64,000 nucleotides of DNA from Burkholderia humptydooensis (GTDB lineage Bacteria; Pseudomonadota; Gammaproteobacteria; Burkholderiales; Burkholderiaceae), in the NCBI RefSeq assembly GCF_001513745.1, contig NZ_CP013382.1, positions 1-64,000 on the forward strand, read 5' to 3'. A program made the position numbers and the translations under genes. The notes under the pieces are model-generated. The model saw only the letters and a list, made by a program, of their open reading frames with translations, made no database searches and was not told the DNA's origin. Positions 56,867 to 64,000 of this stretch are shown piece after piece; within the stretch, counting starts at the first letter, position 1; every line of letters starts with the position of its first letter.

Positions 56867-57115
56867 TCATTCCTCGGCGTCGTGGACCTTCGCGAAGTGG
56901 CGCAGATACGCGCGCAATGCGGCTTCTCGGCCGCGGTGATCGGCAGGCGTCGACGCGCCCATCTCCTCCTCGTCGCCGAACAGCGCGGACGGTGCGCCGT
57001 AAGTGCCCACTTCGGCACGCTCGCGCAGCACGCGAATCAGATGTGCGCGATGGCGGTACTCGGCAACCCAATGCAGGCCTTCGATCCGATCGCCTGCTTT
57101 CAGCAGTGGCTTCAT
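56867..57115 (-). CDS. Small hypothetical protein
   Basis: An 82-residue polar protein (starting MKPLLKAGDRIEGLHWVAEYRHR), of unknown function. Convergent with pcaK. The longer frame upstream lacks a start signal. Confidence 0.5.
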   Translation of the reverse strand: MKPLLKAGDRIEGLHWVAEYRHRAHLIRVLRERAEVGTYGAPSALFGDEEEMGASTPADHRGREAALRAYLRHFAKVHDAEE

Positions 57116-57215
57116 CTGCGTTCTCCCGGCCGGGACGGGTCCGCGATGCGGCGAACCGATGTCCGGAAGGAAAGCGTACGCTTTACCGGATCGGATCACA
57201 ACGGGGCGAAGCGTT

Positions 57216-57833
57216 TCAGTGGCCGGCGACCTTCGCGAACAGCGGATAAAGCGACAGAACGAGCAACGCGGCCATCGTGATATTGAACGCGCGCAGCCAT
57301 CGCGGATTGGACAGAAAACCGCGCAGCCCCTGACCGAACGCCGCCCAGACACTGATGCACGGCAGGCCGACGAAGACGAACACAAGCGCCATCCAGACGG
57401 CGTTGCGGCCGTAGTCGGCGGAGAGCTGGATCGTCGTTGCGGCGGTCAGCACCATCATCCACGCTTTCGGATTGACCCATTGGAATGCGATCGCTTCGAC
57501 GAACGTCATCGGACGCGATTTGCCGTTGTGAGCGCGCACTTCGCCCGACGTGCCGATGCGCCACGCGAGATACAGCAGATAAACGACGCTTGCGGTTTCG
57601 AGCAGCGTGTAAAGAATCGGGATCCGCTTGAACGCTTCGCCGAGGCCGAAGCCGACCGACAGCATCAGGATCGCGACGCCCGAACTGATGCCGAACATGT
57701 GCGGCAGCGTGCGACGAAAGCCGAAGTTGACGCCGGACGCGAGCAGCATCGTGTTGTTCGGGCCGGGCGTGATCGAGGTGACGAGCGCGAACAGCATGCC
57801 GGCGGGCAGCGCGCTGACGGTGAAATAGTCCAT
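57216..57833 (-). CDS. LysE-family exporter
   Basis: A 205-residue LysE/RhtB-type membrane exporter with six helices and the motif SITPGPNNTMLLASGVNFGFRRTLPH near the N-terminus. Substrate unknown, probably an amino acid. ATG 57833 marks the start of the first helix. A 15-base palindrome lies 64 bases upstream. Confidence 0.82.
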   Translation of the reverse strand: MDYFTVSALPAGMLFALVTSITPGPNNTMLLASGVNFGFRRTLPHMFGISSGVAILMLSVGFGLGEAFKRIPILYTLLETASVVYLLYLAWRIGTSGEVRAHNGKSRPMTFVEAIAFQWVNPKAWMMVLTAATTIQLSADYGRNAVWMALVFVFVGLPCISVWAAFGQGLRGFLSNPRWLRAFNITMAALLVLSLYPLFAKVAGH

Positions 57834-57896
57834 GGTGATGCTCTCTTCGTCTGCGGAATCAATGCAAGGATGACGAAGCAAGTGTAGTGGACCGAA

Positions 57897-57911
57897 TCGG
57901 TACAGTACCGA
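57897..57911. promoter_or_regulatory. Palindromic operator upstream of the LysE gene
   Basis: TCGGTACAGTACCGA has perfect seven-base arms around a central A, and a partial repeat (GATACAG) follows. Its position suggests a regulator site for the exporter; no regulator gene adjoins. Confidence 0.5.
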
Positions 57912-58021
57912 TACAGTTTGTGGGATGGTTGCCGGTACGGGATAGGGCGGCGGCGGACGGTTTGGCGGGTTCTTGTCGAGCGTCGGTATTACGTCACACC
58001 ATGCCGTCCCGGCGATTGCGA

Positions 58022-59095
58022 TCACGGTTCCACGTCGATGCGGCCATAAAGGCCGTCGGCTTCGTCATTGGGTCCGGCGGCGAAGAACAGTGTATCGGTG
58101 GGTTGGCTGTTGAGCCCGTTGCCGAATGCGATGCCCCACAGCCCCGGCTCGACGATCGCACTGCCATCGGCGTGCTGCAGGGTCCCAAGTAACATTCCAG
58201 AAGCCGCCTCGAACGCGTGGATCATGCCGTCGCCGAAGTTGCCGACCAGAATGGCATTGCCGAAGCGACCAAAATTCGCAGGCGCCCGCGCCATGCCCCA
58301 CGGCGCGTTCAGCGGCCCGCCGGTGGTGAAGCGCTGAATGAATTGGCCCGACGGGCTGAACACGTCGATCAAGCCGAAGCCTGCGCCAGCAACGTCATCA
58401 TGCGCTGCCGCGTCCTGCTTCGCGTAAGCGACGAAAAGTTTCGAGCCGATCGCCTGGATTCCGAACGGCGCGAATCCTGCTGGCAACGAGGGGTCTTGAA
58501 ACGCGCCGGCCGGCGTGACCTTCGTGAAGGTCCGATCGAATACGTCGATCCGGTTATTGTGGAAATCCGTCGCGTACAGGAAATTCGCCCCATTATTGCT
58601 GGCCATCGCCAGCCCCTTGTAGACGGCGGCGCCACGGCTGTCGAACACCGTGACCGCCGATGTCGGATTGACTGCGGGCGACCATGCGGCTATGGTCCCG
58701 CCCTCTCCCACGAAAATGAAGGCTGCGGGTCCCGACTTGGCGCCCTGGGTCACCATGAAGTCGGTCGTGCCATTGAACACAATGCCGGTCGGATCGGGGT
58801 CGCCGCTGGCGCCGGGGGGAATGGCCACAACGAGAGACTGCGGCACGCCGTTGCCATCATAGAGGGTCGCATGCTGCGAGCCGTTATCCGCAACCCATAC
58901 AAAGCCCTTGGGATTGAAGGCAATGCCCCAAGGATTCTTCAGGTTGACATCCACGTGAGCAGCCGGAAGCGCACCGTCGGAGACCAGGGCGCTGACCTGG
59001 TATTGCCTGGCGTGTGTGGAACCGCCGCACGCCACGACGCTCGCCAGCACGATAGCCGCCAATGCAGCGCCGAGCGCCGCATGAACCTGTTTCAT
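58022..59095 (-). CDS. TIGR03118-type secreted propeller lipoprotein
   Basis: A 357-residue protein with a lipoprotein signal (LASVVACGG) and repeats of the kind NPWGIAFNPKGFVWVADNGSQHATLYDG, typical of the TIGR03118 family of NHL-like beta-propellers. Function unknown. It is likely periplasmic or surface anchored. The gene stands alone. Confidence 0.75.
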   Translation of the reverse strand: MKQVHAALGAALAAIVLASVVACGGSTHARQYQVSALVSDGALPAAHVDVNLKNPWGIAFNPKGFVWVADNGSQHATLYDGNGVPQSLVVAIPPGASGDPDPTGIVFNGTTDFMVTQGAKSGPAAFIFVGEGGTIAAWSPAVNPTSAVTVFDSRGAAVYKGLAMASNNGANFLYATDFHNNRIDVFDRTFTKVTPAGAFQDPSLPAGFAPFGIQAIGSKLFVAYAKQDAAAHDDVAGAGFGLIDVFSPSGQFIQRFTTGGPLNAPWGMARAPANFGRFGNAILVGNFGDGMIHAFEAASGMLLGTLQHADGSAIVEPGLWGIAFGNGLNSQPTDTLFFAAGPNDEADGLYGRIDVEP

Positions 59096-59557
59096 GATTG
59101 CGCTCCGAACGCGGAAGAGCCGTTAGTAAACGGACAGGCCATCGTGTTTATTCCGACCGCCCCAGATCGCTCACCGTGCGACGCGGGAATCGGAAGGCAG
59201 GGAATAGGCTCTCTTGCGCGCGGTATCGGGTATGGGTACTTTGGGTGCCAACTGCGGTTGCAGTGTGGCCGATCCAGGAATCGGCTTGCAGCAAAGCTCG
59301 GCAGCTTTGGCTGCTTTCAACGATCTTCAGATCGAAATGGTGCTGATCGGCACGAACTTACCGAGCATAACTATCAATTTAGGTCGCAGCCGCGACGGTT
59401 ACGCACGCGCCCGTCGGCGGCGCCGGATCGCTTGTGACGGCTTGGCGAGTGAATGCCTGGGATAGGGGGAAAGCTTGGCAATCCTTGCTGATTCGTCCGT
59501 TTGCCGCATGGGCAGAAGACTTGTGACGTCAACCGGATGGATGGCCGAATTGAGCTA
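59096..59557. other. Gap before the IS element
   Basis: About 460 bases without a supported gene. It should hold the promoter of the propeller lipoprotein gene, but no clear element is visible; the CTA target site at 59555-59557 is at its right edge. Confidence 0.4.
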
Positions 59558-60382
59558 GGTCCTGTTCACATTCTCACCAGCGGCCCAAAGGCGCAGGCAA
59601 GCACCGCGAAGGCGAGATAGTTGCCGGTGAGCTTGTCGTAACGAGTGGAGACGCGACGAAAATGTTTGATTCGATTGAAGAAGCGTTCGACGATGTTCCG
59701 AGTTCGATACAGCGCGCGGCTGTACCGACGCTTGGTCTTTCGGTTCGAGCGCGGCGGGATAACGGCCTTCGCACGCGTAGCGCGGATGGTGTTCACGAAA
59801 TCATCCGAGTCGTAGCCTTTGTCAGCAATCACGGCCCCCGTGCGCAGATGCTCGACCAATTCGTGCGCACACGAAATGTCCGAGACCTGTCCTTCAGTGA
59901 CGATCATCCGCAGAGCTCGTCCGGCTTCGTCGACGGCCAGATGCAGCTTGGTCGTCAGTCCTCCACGCGAGCGGCCGAGTGCTTGCGGGCCGCTTTTTTT
60001 CGAGCGCCGGCCGAATGCTGGTGCGCACGCACGATGGTTGAGTCGATCAGCACACGTTTGATTTCCGTCTCGTCCGATACGGCGTGCGCCACGCGTTCCC
60101 ACACGCCTTTGCGACGCCACCGGGAGAAGCGCATGTACACCGTATGCCATCGGCCGAACTCCTTCGGCAAATCGCGCCACGGGCAACCGGTTCGGCCGAT
60201 CCAGAGTACCGCTTCGACAAACCAACGATTGTCGCTCGCCGTGCGCCCTGGATCGCCTTCCTTGCCCGGCAAGACGGATTCGATTCGTACCCATACCTCA
60301 TCGCTCAATAACGTTCGAAGCATCTTGACCCGCTCGTGCAAAAGACAAGATGTAAACACATTTCATCGAATGTAAACAGACC
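59558..60382 (-). mobile_element. IS5-family element (IS427-like), apparently intact
   Basis: An 825-base element with imperfect inverted ends (left GGTCCTGTTCACATTC, right read inwards GGTCTGTTTACATTC) flanked by CTA on both sides, the three-base duplication usual for this group. It carries one transposase in two overlapping frames. Confidence 0.85.
59566..60323 (-). CDS. IS5-family transposase, two frames joined by frameshifting
   Basis: Frame A (60323 to 59955) encodes the N-terminus LLSDEVWVRIESVLPGKEGDPGRTA and ends after the first DDE Asp (LIDSTIVRAHQHSAGA). Frame B (to 59566) goes on from GRSRGGLTTKLHLAVDEAG to VIADKGYDSDD and NIVERFFNRIKHFRRVSTRYDK. The frames meet at a run of seven A on the coding strand (59995 region), the usual slippage site for programmed frameshifting in this group. 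The catalytic residues are all present, so it may be active. Confidence 0.85.
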
Positions 60383-60500
60383 CTAGAGCGCTGGCATTTC
60401 CGATATCGTTTGCCGACACGCGATGCCGATGCGACCCATGTGGGAACCGTTCATTGAATGTCCTGCCCGGCGTTTCATTGCGGCCGTTCGGCATGATAGG

Positions 60501-61106
60501 TCACGCCATGTCACGCAAAGCCATCGCGAGCGGCATCATGGCCGGACCGATGGACGCCAGCAGGCGCTCCTTCGATACCCCATCGCGGGACTGAACGGAG
60601 ATGCCATGCAACTGGGTCGCATAGAAATCGGCCAACGCCTTGATGTCGGTTCCCGGCGCGAGCTGCCCTTGTTCGGTTGCGAGCCGCAGGCGCTCGGCGA
60701 TCGATTGCGTGCGTGCACGCCGATGTGCCGCCAGCCATTCCACGACACCTTCGTTTTCGGCCGCGCAGTTGGTGGCGGCGGATACCACCATGCAGCCGTG
60801 GGGATGGCCGCGCTTGGTATAGGTGGCTATGGCGTCGCGCAGCATCCGTTCGATGGCCGCGCGGACATCGGTTTCCTCGCTGAGGGCGCGGTCGGCGAAA
60901 CCGCCGTCGCCTTGCTCGTAGAGCGTCACGGCTTCGTGGAACAGCGCCTCCTTGCTGCCAAAGGCGGCATAGATGCGTGCTGACGCGATGCCCATGACTT
61001 CGACCAGGTCAGACATCGACGTGCCTTCATAGCCGCGTCGCCAGAACGCGAGCATGGCCCGTTTCAGGGCCATGTCGCGATCAAATTCTCTCGGTCGTCC
61101 CGCCAT
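60501..61106 (-). CDS. TetR-family regulator
   Basis: A 201-residue TetR protein starting MAGRPREFDRDMAL, with helix-turn-helix TSMSDLVEVMGIASARIYAAFGSKEALFHEAV. It is divergent from the isomerase-like/hydrolase pair (113 bases), its probable target. Confidence 0.85.
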   Translation of the reverse strand: MAGRPREFDRDMALKRAMLAFWRRGYEGTSMSDLVEVMGIASARIYAAFGSKEALFHEAVTLYEQGDGGFADRALSEETDVRAAIERMLRDAIATYTKRGHPHGCMVVSAATNCAAENEGVVEWLAAHRRARTQSIAERLRLATEQGQLAPGTDIKALADFYATQLHGISVQSRDGVSKERLLASIGPAMMPLAMALRDMA

Positions 61107-61218
61107 CGCCTCTCTCATCCGTCGATACATCGTTGCGTCGATTTTATCGCGCGTTGTGTTGACATGCGATGTTCCCTCATTCTATTCTTTGTCAATCAAC
61201 AAACAATTGGAGCTTCGC

Positions 61219-62274
61219 ATGCGTACCCTCAAGGGCCCCAGCCTTCATCTCGCGCAGTTCGCCGACGATGCCACCCCGTTCGACAGCTTGCCGAACATCG
61301 CGCAATGGGCCGCCGGCGTTGGCTTCAAGGCGTTGCAGATTCCCGCCTGGGACGGGCGTCTGTTCGACGTGGAGACCGCTGCGGACAGTCAGGATTATTG
61401 CGACGAAGTGAAGGGCTCCCTGGCCGAGCATGGCCTGGAGATCAGCGAGTTGACCACGCACATCTTCGGGCAACTGGTTGCGGTGCATCCGGCGTACGAC
61501 GCGATGTGCGACAACTTCGCCCCCGAGGCCGTGCGCGGCAATCCGATCGCGCGCACGGCATGGGCCCTGGACCGACTCAAGCTGGCGGCACGGGCCTCAC
61601 GCCGCCTGGGGCTGACCGACATGGGCACCTTCTCGGGCTCGTTTGCGTGGCCCTACCTGTTTCCCTTTCCCCAGCGGCCCGCGGGCCTGATCGAGACGGC
61701 CTTCGACGAGCTGGCGCGGCGCTGGCGGCCGATTCTCGATGTCTGCGATGAAAACGGCGTCAACCTCTGTTACGAGATCCACCCGAGCGAGGACCTGCAT
61801 GACGGCATCACCTTCGAACGCTTCCATGCGCTGGTCGGCCAGCACGCGCGCTGCAAGATCCTGTTCGATCCCAGTCATTTCGTGTTGCAGCAGTTGGACT
61901 ATCTGGCCTACATCGACATCTACCGCGAGCACATCCGCATGTTCCATGTGAAGGATGCCGAATTTCTTCCCTCGGGCCGGCAAGGCATCTACGGCGGCTA
62001 CAGTTCATGGCTGGAGCGTGCCGGCCGTTTCCGCTCGCTCGGCGACGGTCAGGTCGACTTCAAGGCGATCTTCTCCAAGTTCGCGCAATACGACTACACG
62101 GGCTGGGCCACCCTGGAGTGGGAATGCTGTCTCAAGGACCAGGAGGACGGCGCGCGCGAAGGCGTCGCGTTCATCAATGACCACATCATCCGCGTGACGG
62201 AGCGCATCTTCGACGACTTCGCCGGCGCCGCGGTCAATCCACGACAAATCCACGCCATGCTCGGCATGGCGTGA
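61219..62274 (+). CDS. Sugar phosphate isomerase/epimerase-like TIM barrel
   Basis: A 351-residue AP-endonuclease-2-type TIM barrel. Metal ligands are likely in CYEIHPSEDL, FDPSHFVLQQ, RMFHVKDAEF and TLEWECCL. Such proteins isomerise or epimerise sugars or inositols; the substrate is unknown. ATG 61219 begins the conserved part. It lies upstream of an alpha/beta hydrolase gene by 31 bases, in one TetR-controlled unit. Confidence 0.8.
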   Translation: MRTLKGPSLHLAQFADDATPFDSLPNIAQWAAGVGFKALQIPAWDGRLFDVETAADSQDYCDEVKGSLAEHGLEISELTTHIFGQLVAVHPAYDAMCDNFAPEAVRGNPIARTAWALDRLKLAARASRRLGLTDMGTFSGSFAWPYLFPFPQRPAGLIETAFDELARRWRPILDVCDENGVNLCYEIHPSEDLHDGITFERFHALVGQHARCKILFDPSHFVLQQLDYLAYIDIYREHIRMFHVKDAEFLPSGRQGIYGGYSSWLERAGRFRSLGDGQVDFKAIFSKFAQYDYTGWATLEWECCLKDQEDGAREGVAFINDHIIRVTERIFDDFAGAAVNPRQIHAMLGMA

Positions 62275-62305
62275 GCCGCTTCCCGCATTGCTACGGAAAA
62301 TCGAT

Positions 62306-63190
62306 ATGTCCGCTCAACTTCCGCCGCCATCGGCCAACTCCCAAGGCTTCACCCACCAATATGTGCGCATCGATGGTCAGCGCGTGCATTGTGTGATCGC
62401 CGGCGCCGGTACCCCTGTCCTGCTGATTCCAGGGTGGCCGCAGACCTGGTACGCGTGGCGCCATGTCATGCAGGCGCTCGCAGCGCATGGCTTCATGGCT
62501 GTTGCTGTCGATCCGCCAGGCACCGGCTATTCCGACCGGCCGCATGTCGGCTATGACACCGGACACACGGCCGCCACCTTGCATCGCGTGATGACGCTGC
62601 TCGGCTTCGACGTCTACCAGGTGGCGGGTCACGACGTCGGCATGTGGGTGGCCTATGCGTTGGCCAGCGATCGACCCGAGGCGGTGACGGCGCTCGCGCT
62701 CACCGAGGCGGTGATTCCCGGGCTGGCCCCCGCGCCGCCGATCTTCGTCCCGCCGGAAGAAAACATCTTCCTCTGGCATTTCATGTTCAATCAGCTCGCC
62801 GACTTGCCCGAGACGCTGATTGCCGGGCGTGAACGCGCCTATCTGGAGTTCATGTTCAACCGCTGGTCGTTCCGGCGCGATTGTGTGGCTGTCGATGTTT
62901 ATGTCGACGCCTATGCGGCTCCGGGTGGTTTGCGCGGCGGTTTTTCCTATTACCGCGCCATTCCGGAGACGGTCCGCCAGAATCGGGAGCGTGCGAAGCG
63001 CAAGCTGACGATGCCGGTGCTCGCCATCGGCGCCGAACATGCCACCTGCGACGCGCCGCTGGTCACCATGCGCGATAACGCCGCGGATTTGCAGGGCGCG
63101 GTCGTACCCGATTGTGGTCACTTCATCATGGAAGAGGCGCCCGACGCCTTTATCGGGCATCTGTTGCCCTTCCTGGAACGGCGCCGCTGA
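62306..63190 (+). CDS. Alpha/beta hydrolase, epoxide hydrolase-like
   Basis: A 294-residue hydrolase. The HG-P-type loop is LLIPGWPQTWYAWRHVM, the nucleophile is Asp in VAGHDVGMWVAYALA, and the terminal His is in PDCGHFIMEEAP, the set found in epoxide hydrolases and haloacetate dehalogenases. The exact substrate is unknown. The fragment of another hydrolase begins right after its stop. Confidence 0.82.
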   Translation: MSAQLPPPSANSQGFTHQYVRIDGQRVHCVIAGAGTPVLLIPGWPQTWYAWRHVMQALAAHGFMAVAVDPPGTGYSDRPHVGYDTGHTAATLHRVMTLLGFDVYQVAGHDVGMWVAYALASDRPEAVTALALTEAVIPGLAPAPPIFVPPEENIFLWHFMFNQLADLPETLIAGRERAYLEFMFNRWSFRRDCVAVDVYVDAYAAPGGLRGGFSYYRAIPETVRQNRERAKRKLTMPVLAIGAEHATCDAPLVTMRDNAADLQGAVVPDCGHFIMEEAPDAFIGHLLPFLERRR

Positions 63191-63690
63191 ACATGCGCCG
63201 ATCGACGCCAACATTGCCACGCTGCTGGGGCTCGACCCTGCGCGCATCGACGTCGGCGGCGACAGCGCGGGAGGGAACCTCGCGGCGGCGGCCTGCCTGG
63301 TCGCCCGGGAGCAGGGCGGTCCGCCGATCGCGCATCAGTTGTTGCTGTACCCGCTGCTGGATGCGTCGATGAACACGGAGTCCTATCGGACTTATGGGCA
63401 AGGCTACTACCTCGCGCAGGAGGTCATGCGGTATTGCTTCGATATGTACCTGGCCGATCAGGCCGAGGGCGGCTCGCCTTGCGTGTCGCCGCTACGGGCG
63501 GCTTCGCGCGAGGGGTTGCCGCCAGTCACGTTGCCGGCGTGCGAATACGATCCGGTGCGCGACGAAGCGCCAAGCGTATGCGCAGCGATTGCGGCAAGCC
63601 GGCGTGCCGGTCGATCTCGCCGTGCTGCCCGGGATGGTCCATGCCTGCATTCATATGTGCGTCGTGCGCCCGTTGCCGCCAGGCGCCGCC
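63191..63690 (+). pseudogene. HSL-type alpha/beta hydrolase fragment
   Basis: Starts inside the gene: no N-terminal HGGG part. The frame shows ATLLGLDPARIDVGGDSAGGNLAAA (nucleophile Ser), then LLLYPLLDASM and YDPVRDE, and shifts frame near 63565 into AYAQRLRQAGVPVDLAVLPGMVHACIHM. Both the missing start and the frameshift make it a pseudogene, joined to the 3' end of the intact hydrolase. Confidence 0.75.
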
Positions 63691-63742
63691 CCAAGGCGGC
63701 CGCCCGTTCCGCACGGCATCGGTCTGAGATAGTCATGGAAAG

Positions 63743-63758
63743 CTGTATAAATATCCAG
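63743..63758. promoter_or_regulatory. LexA-like box upstream of the uvrA-type gene
   Basis: CTGTATAAATATCCAG differs from CTGT-N8-ACAG by one base in the second arm. It is 126 bases upstream of the uvrA-type start and fits SOS control, as known for uvrA. Confidence 0.65.
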
Positions 63759-63883
63759 TATAGTACTCGTCGAAATCGAGCCGCACCGGTGCCCGCGCAG
63801 CAATGCGTGCGCCGGGCCTGCGAGCCTCCCGCAGCCTTTCGGCGCCGCGAACTCTGGCTAACTCATTCAGACGGGCAGACAAA

Positions 63884-64000
63884 TTGTCATCCAGCAATCT
63901 GATCCGCATTCGCGGAGCACGTCAGCACAATCTCAAGCATATCGATCTCGATCTGCGCACCGGCGAAATGACGGTCGTCACCGGCCCGTCGGGCTCCGGC
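63884..64000 (+). CDS. uvrA: UvrA-type excision nuclease subunit A (start only)
   Basis: The last 117 bases open a UvrA protein: [20 protein letters not shown], then [10 protein letters not shown], the Walker A of the first ABC domain. TTG 63884 is the only start that keeps the conserved N-terminus. The gene runs off the window. With a separate uvrA commonly on chromosome 1, this may be a second UvrA, which cannot be decided here. Confidence 0.8.
   Translation, partial: MSSSNLIRIRGARQHNLKHIDLDLRTGEMTVVTGPSGSG

Noticed and set aside
1..64000. CRISPR arrays, tRNA or rRNA genes
   Set aside because: No regularly spaced repeat-spacer pattern or tRNA/rRNA-like sequence was seen; the only repeat array is the iteron origin with irregular spacing.

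Overview
The window is high-GC DNA from a Burkholderia secondary chromosome, most likely of the B. pseudomallei/thailandensis/oklahomensis group; the species cannot be fixed from the sequence alone. The left end carries the chromosome 2 replication module: a Rep_3-type initiator (repA, minus strand, 1-1449), a gene-free stretch of about 1.3 kb, and an origin of about 0.95 kb (2755-3692) with many copies of a 19-base iteron close to CCCGAAAAACCTCACCTTT. These are followed by a KfrA-like coiled-coil DNA-binding protein and a tyrosine-recombinase homologue that has lost nearly all catalytic residues. More copies of the iteron lie at 5.3 kb and, as single sites in inverted orientation, at 15.7, 18.9 and 22.6 kb.

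From 6.5 to 25.8 kb the genes are ordinary accessory-metabolic ones. They include a small gene with a LexA box, threonine catabolism (XRE-cupin regulator, kbl, tdh), an orphan kdpA without kdpB or kdpC, an acetyltransferase gene coupled to a small membrane protein gene, a YceI lipoprotein, a TetR/NTF2-like pair, tartrate/D-malate dehydrogenase with a LysR regulator beside a decayed aspartoacylase-type gene, an acetoacetate decarboxylase/3-hydroxybutyrate dehydrogenase/patatin operon, a PAP2 phosphatase, and a PadR plus siderophore-interacting flavoprotein pair resembling YqjI-YqjH.

From 25.87 to 31.2 kb lies a lower-GC, decaying insertion: an IS5-type remnant, a JmjC-cupin gene with an apparent nonsense codon and a frameshift, an MFS exporter, a degenerate IS4-type element with matching terminal repeats (29282-30720) and a gutted lolC fragment. 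Directly after it (31.4-37.9 kb) is a complete RiPP pathway: cytochrome P450, a 66-residue precursor ending in Tyr-Leu-Tyr-Asp, a DUF692/MNIO oxygenase, its partner protein, a B12-radical SAM enzyme and a methyltransferase. From memory this matches the aminopyruvatide (apy) pathway described for B. thailandensis, so it is probably not new as a class.

From 38 to 64 kb come the argO/argP pair, an Fnr-type regulator and a universal stress protein, alpha-ketoglutarate semialdehyde dehydrogenase with an SMP-30 lactonase, a serine acetyltransferase, folE with a FolM-like reductase, and a 4-hydroxybenzoate/beta-ketoadipate block (LysR, pobA, pcaI, pcaJ, pcaB, pcaD, pcaC, pcaK). In that block a 26-base motif is shared by the pobA and pcaI upstream regions. 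The right end holds a LysE exporter, a TIGR03118-type lipoprotein, an intact IS5-type element (59558-60382), a TetR-controlled sugar isomerase-like/hydrolase pair, a hydrolase pseudogene, and the start of a uvrA-type gene behind a LexA-like box.
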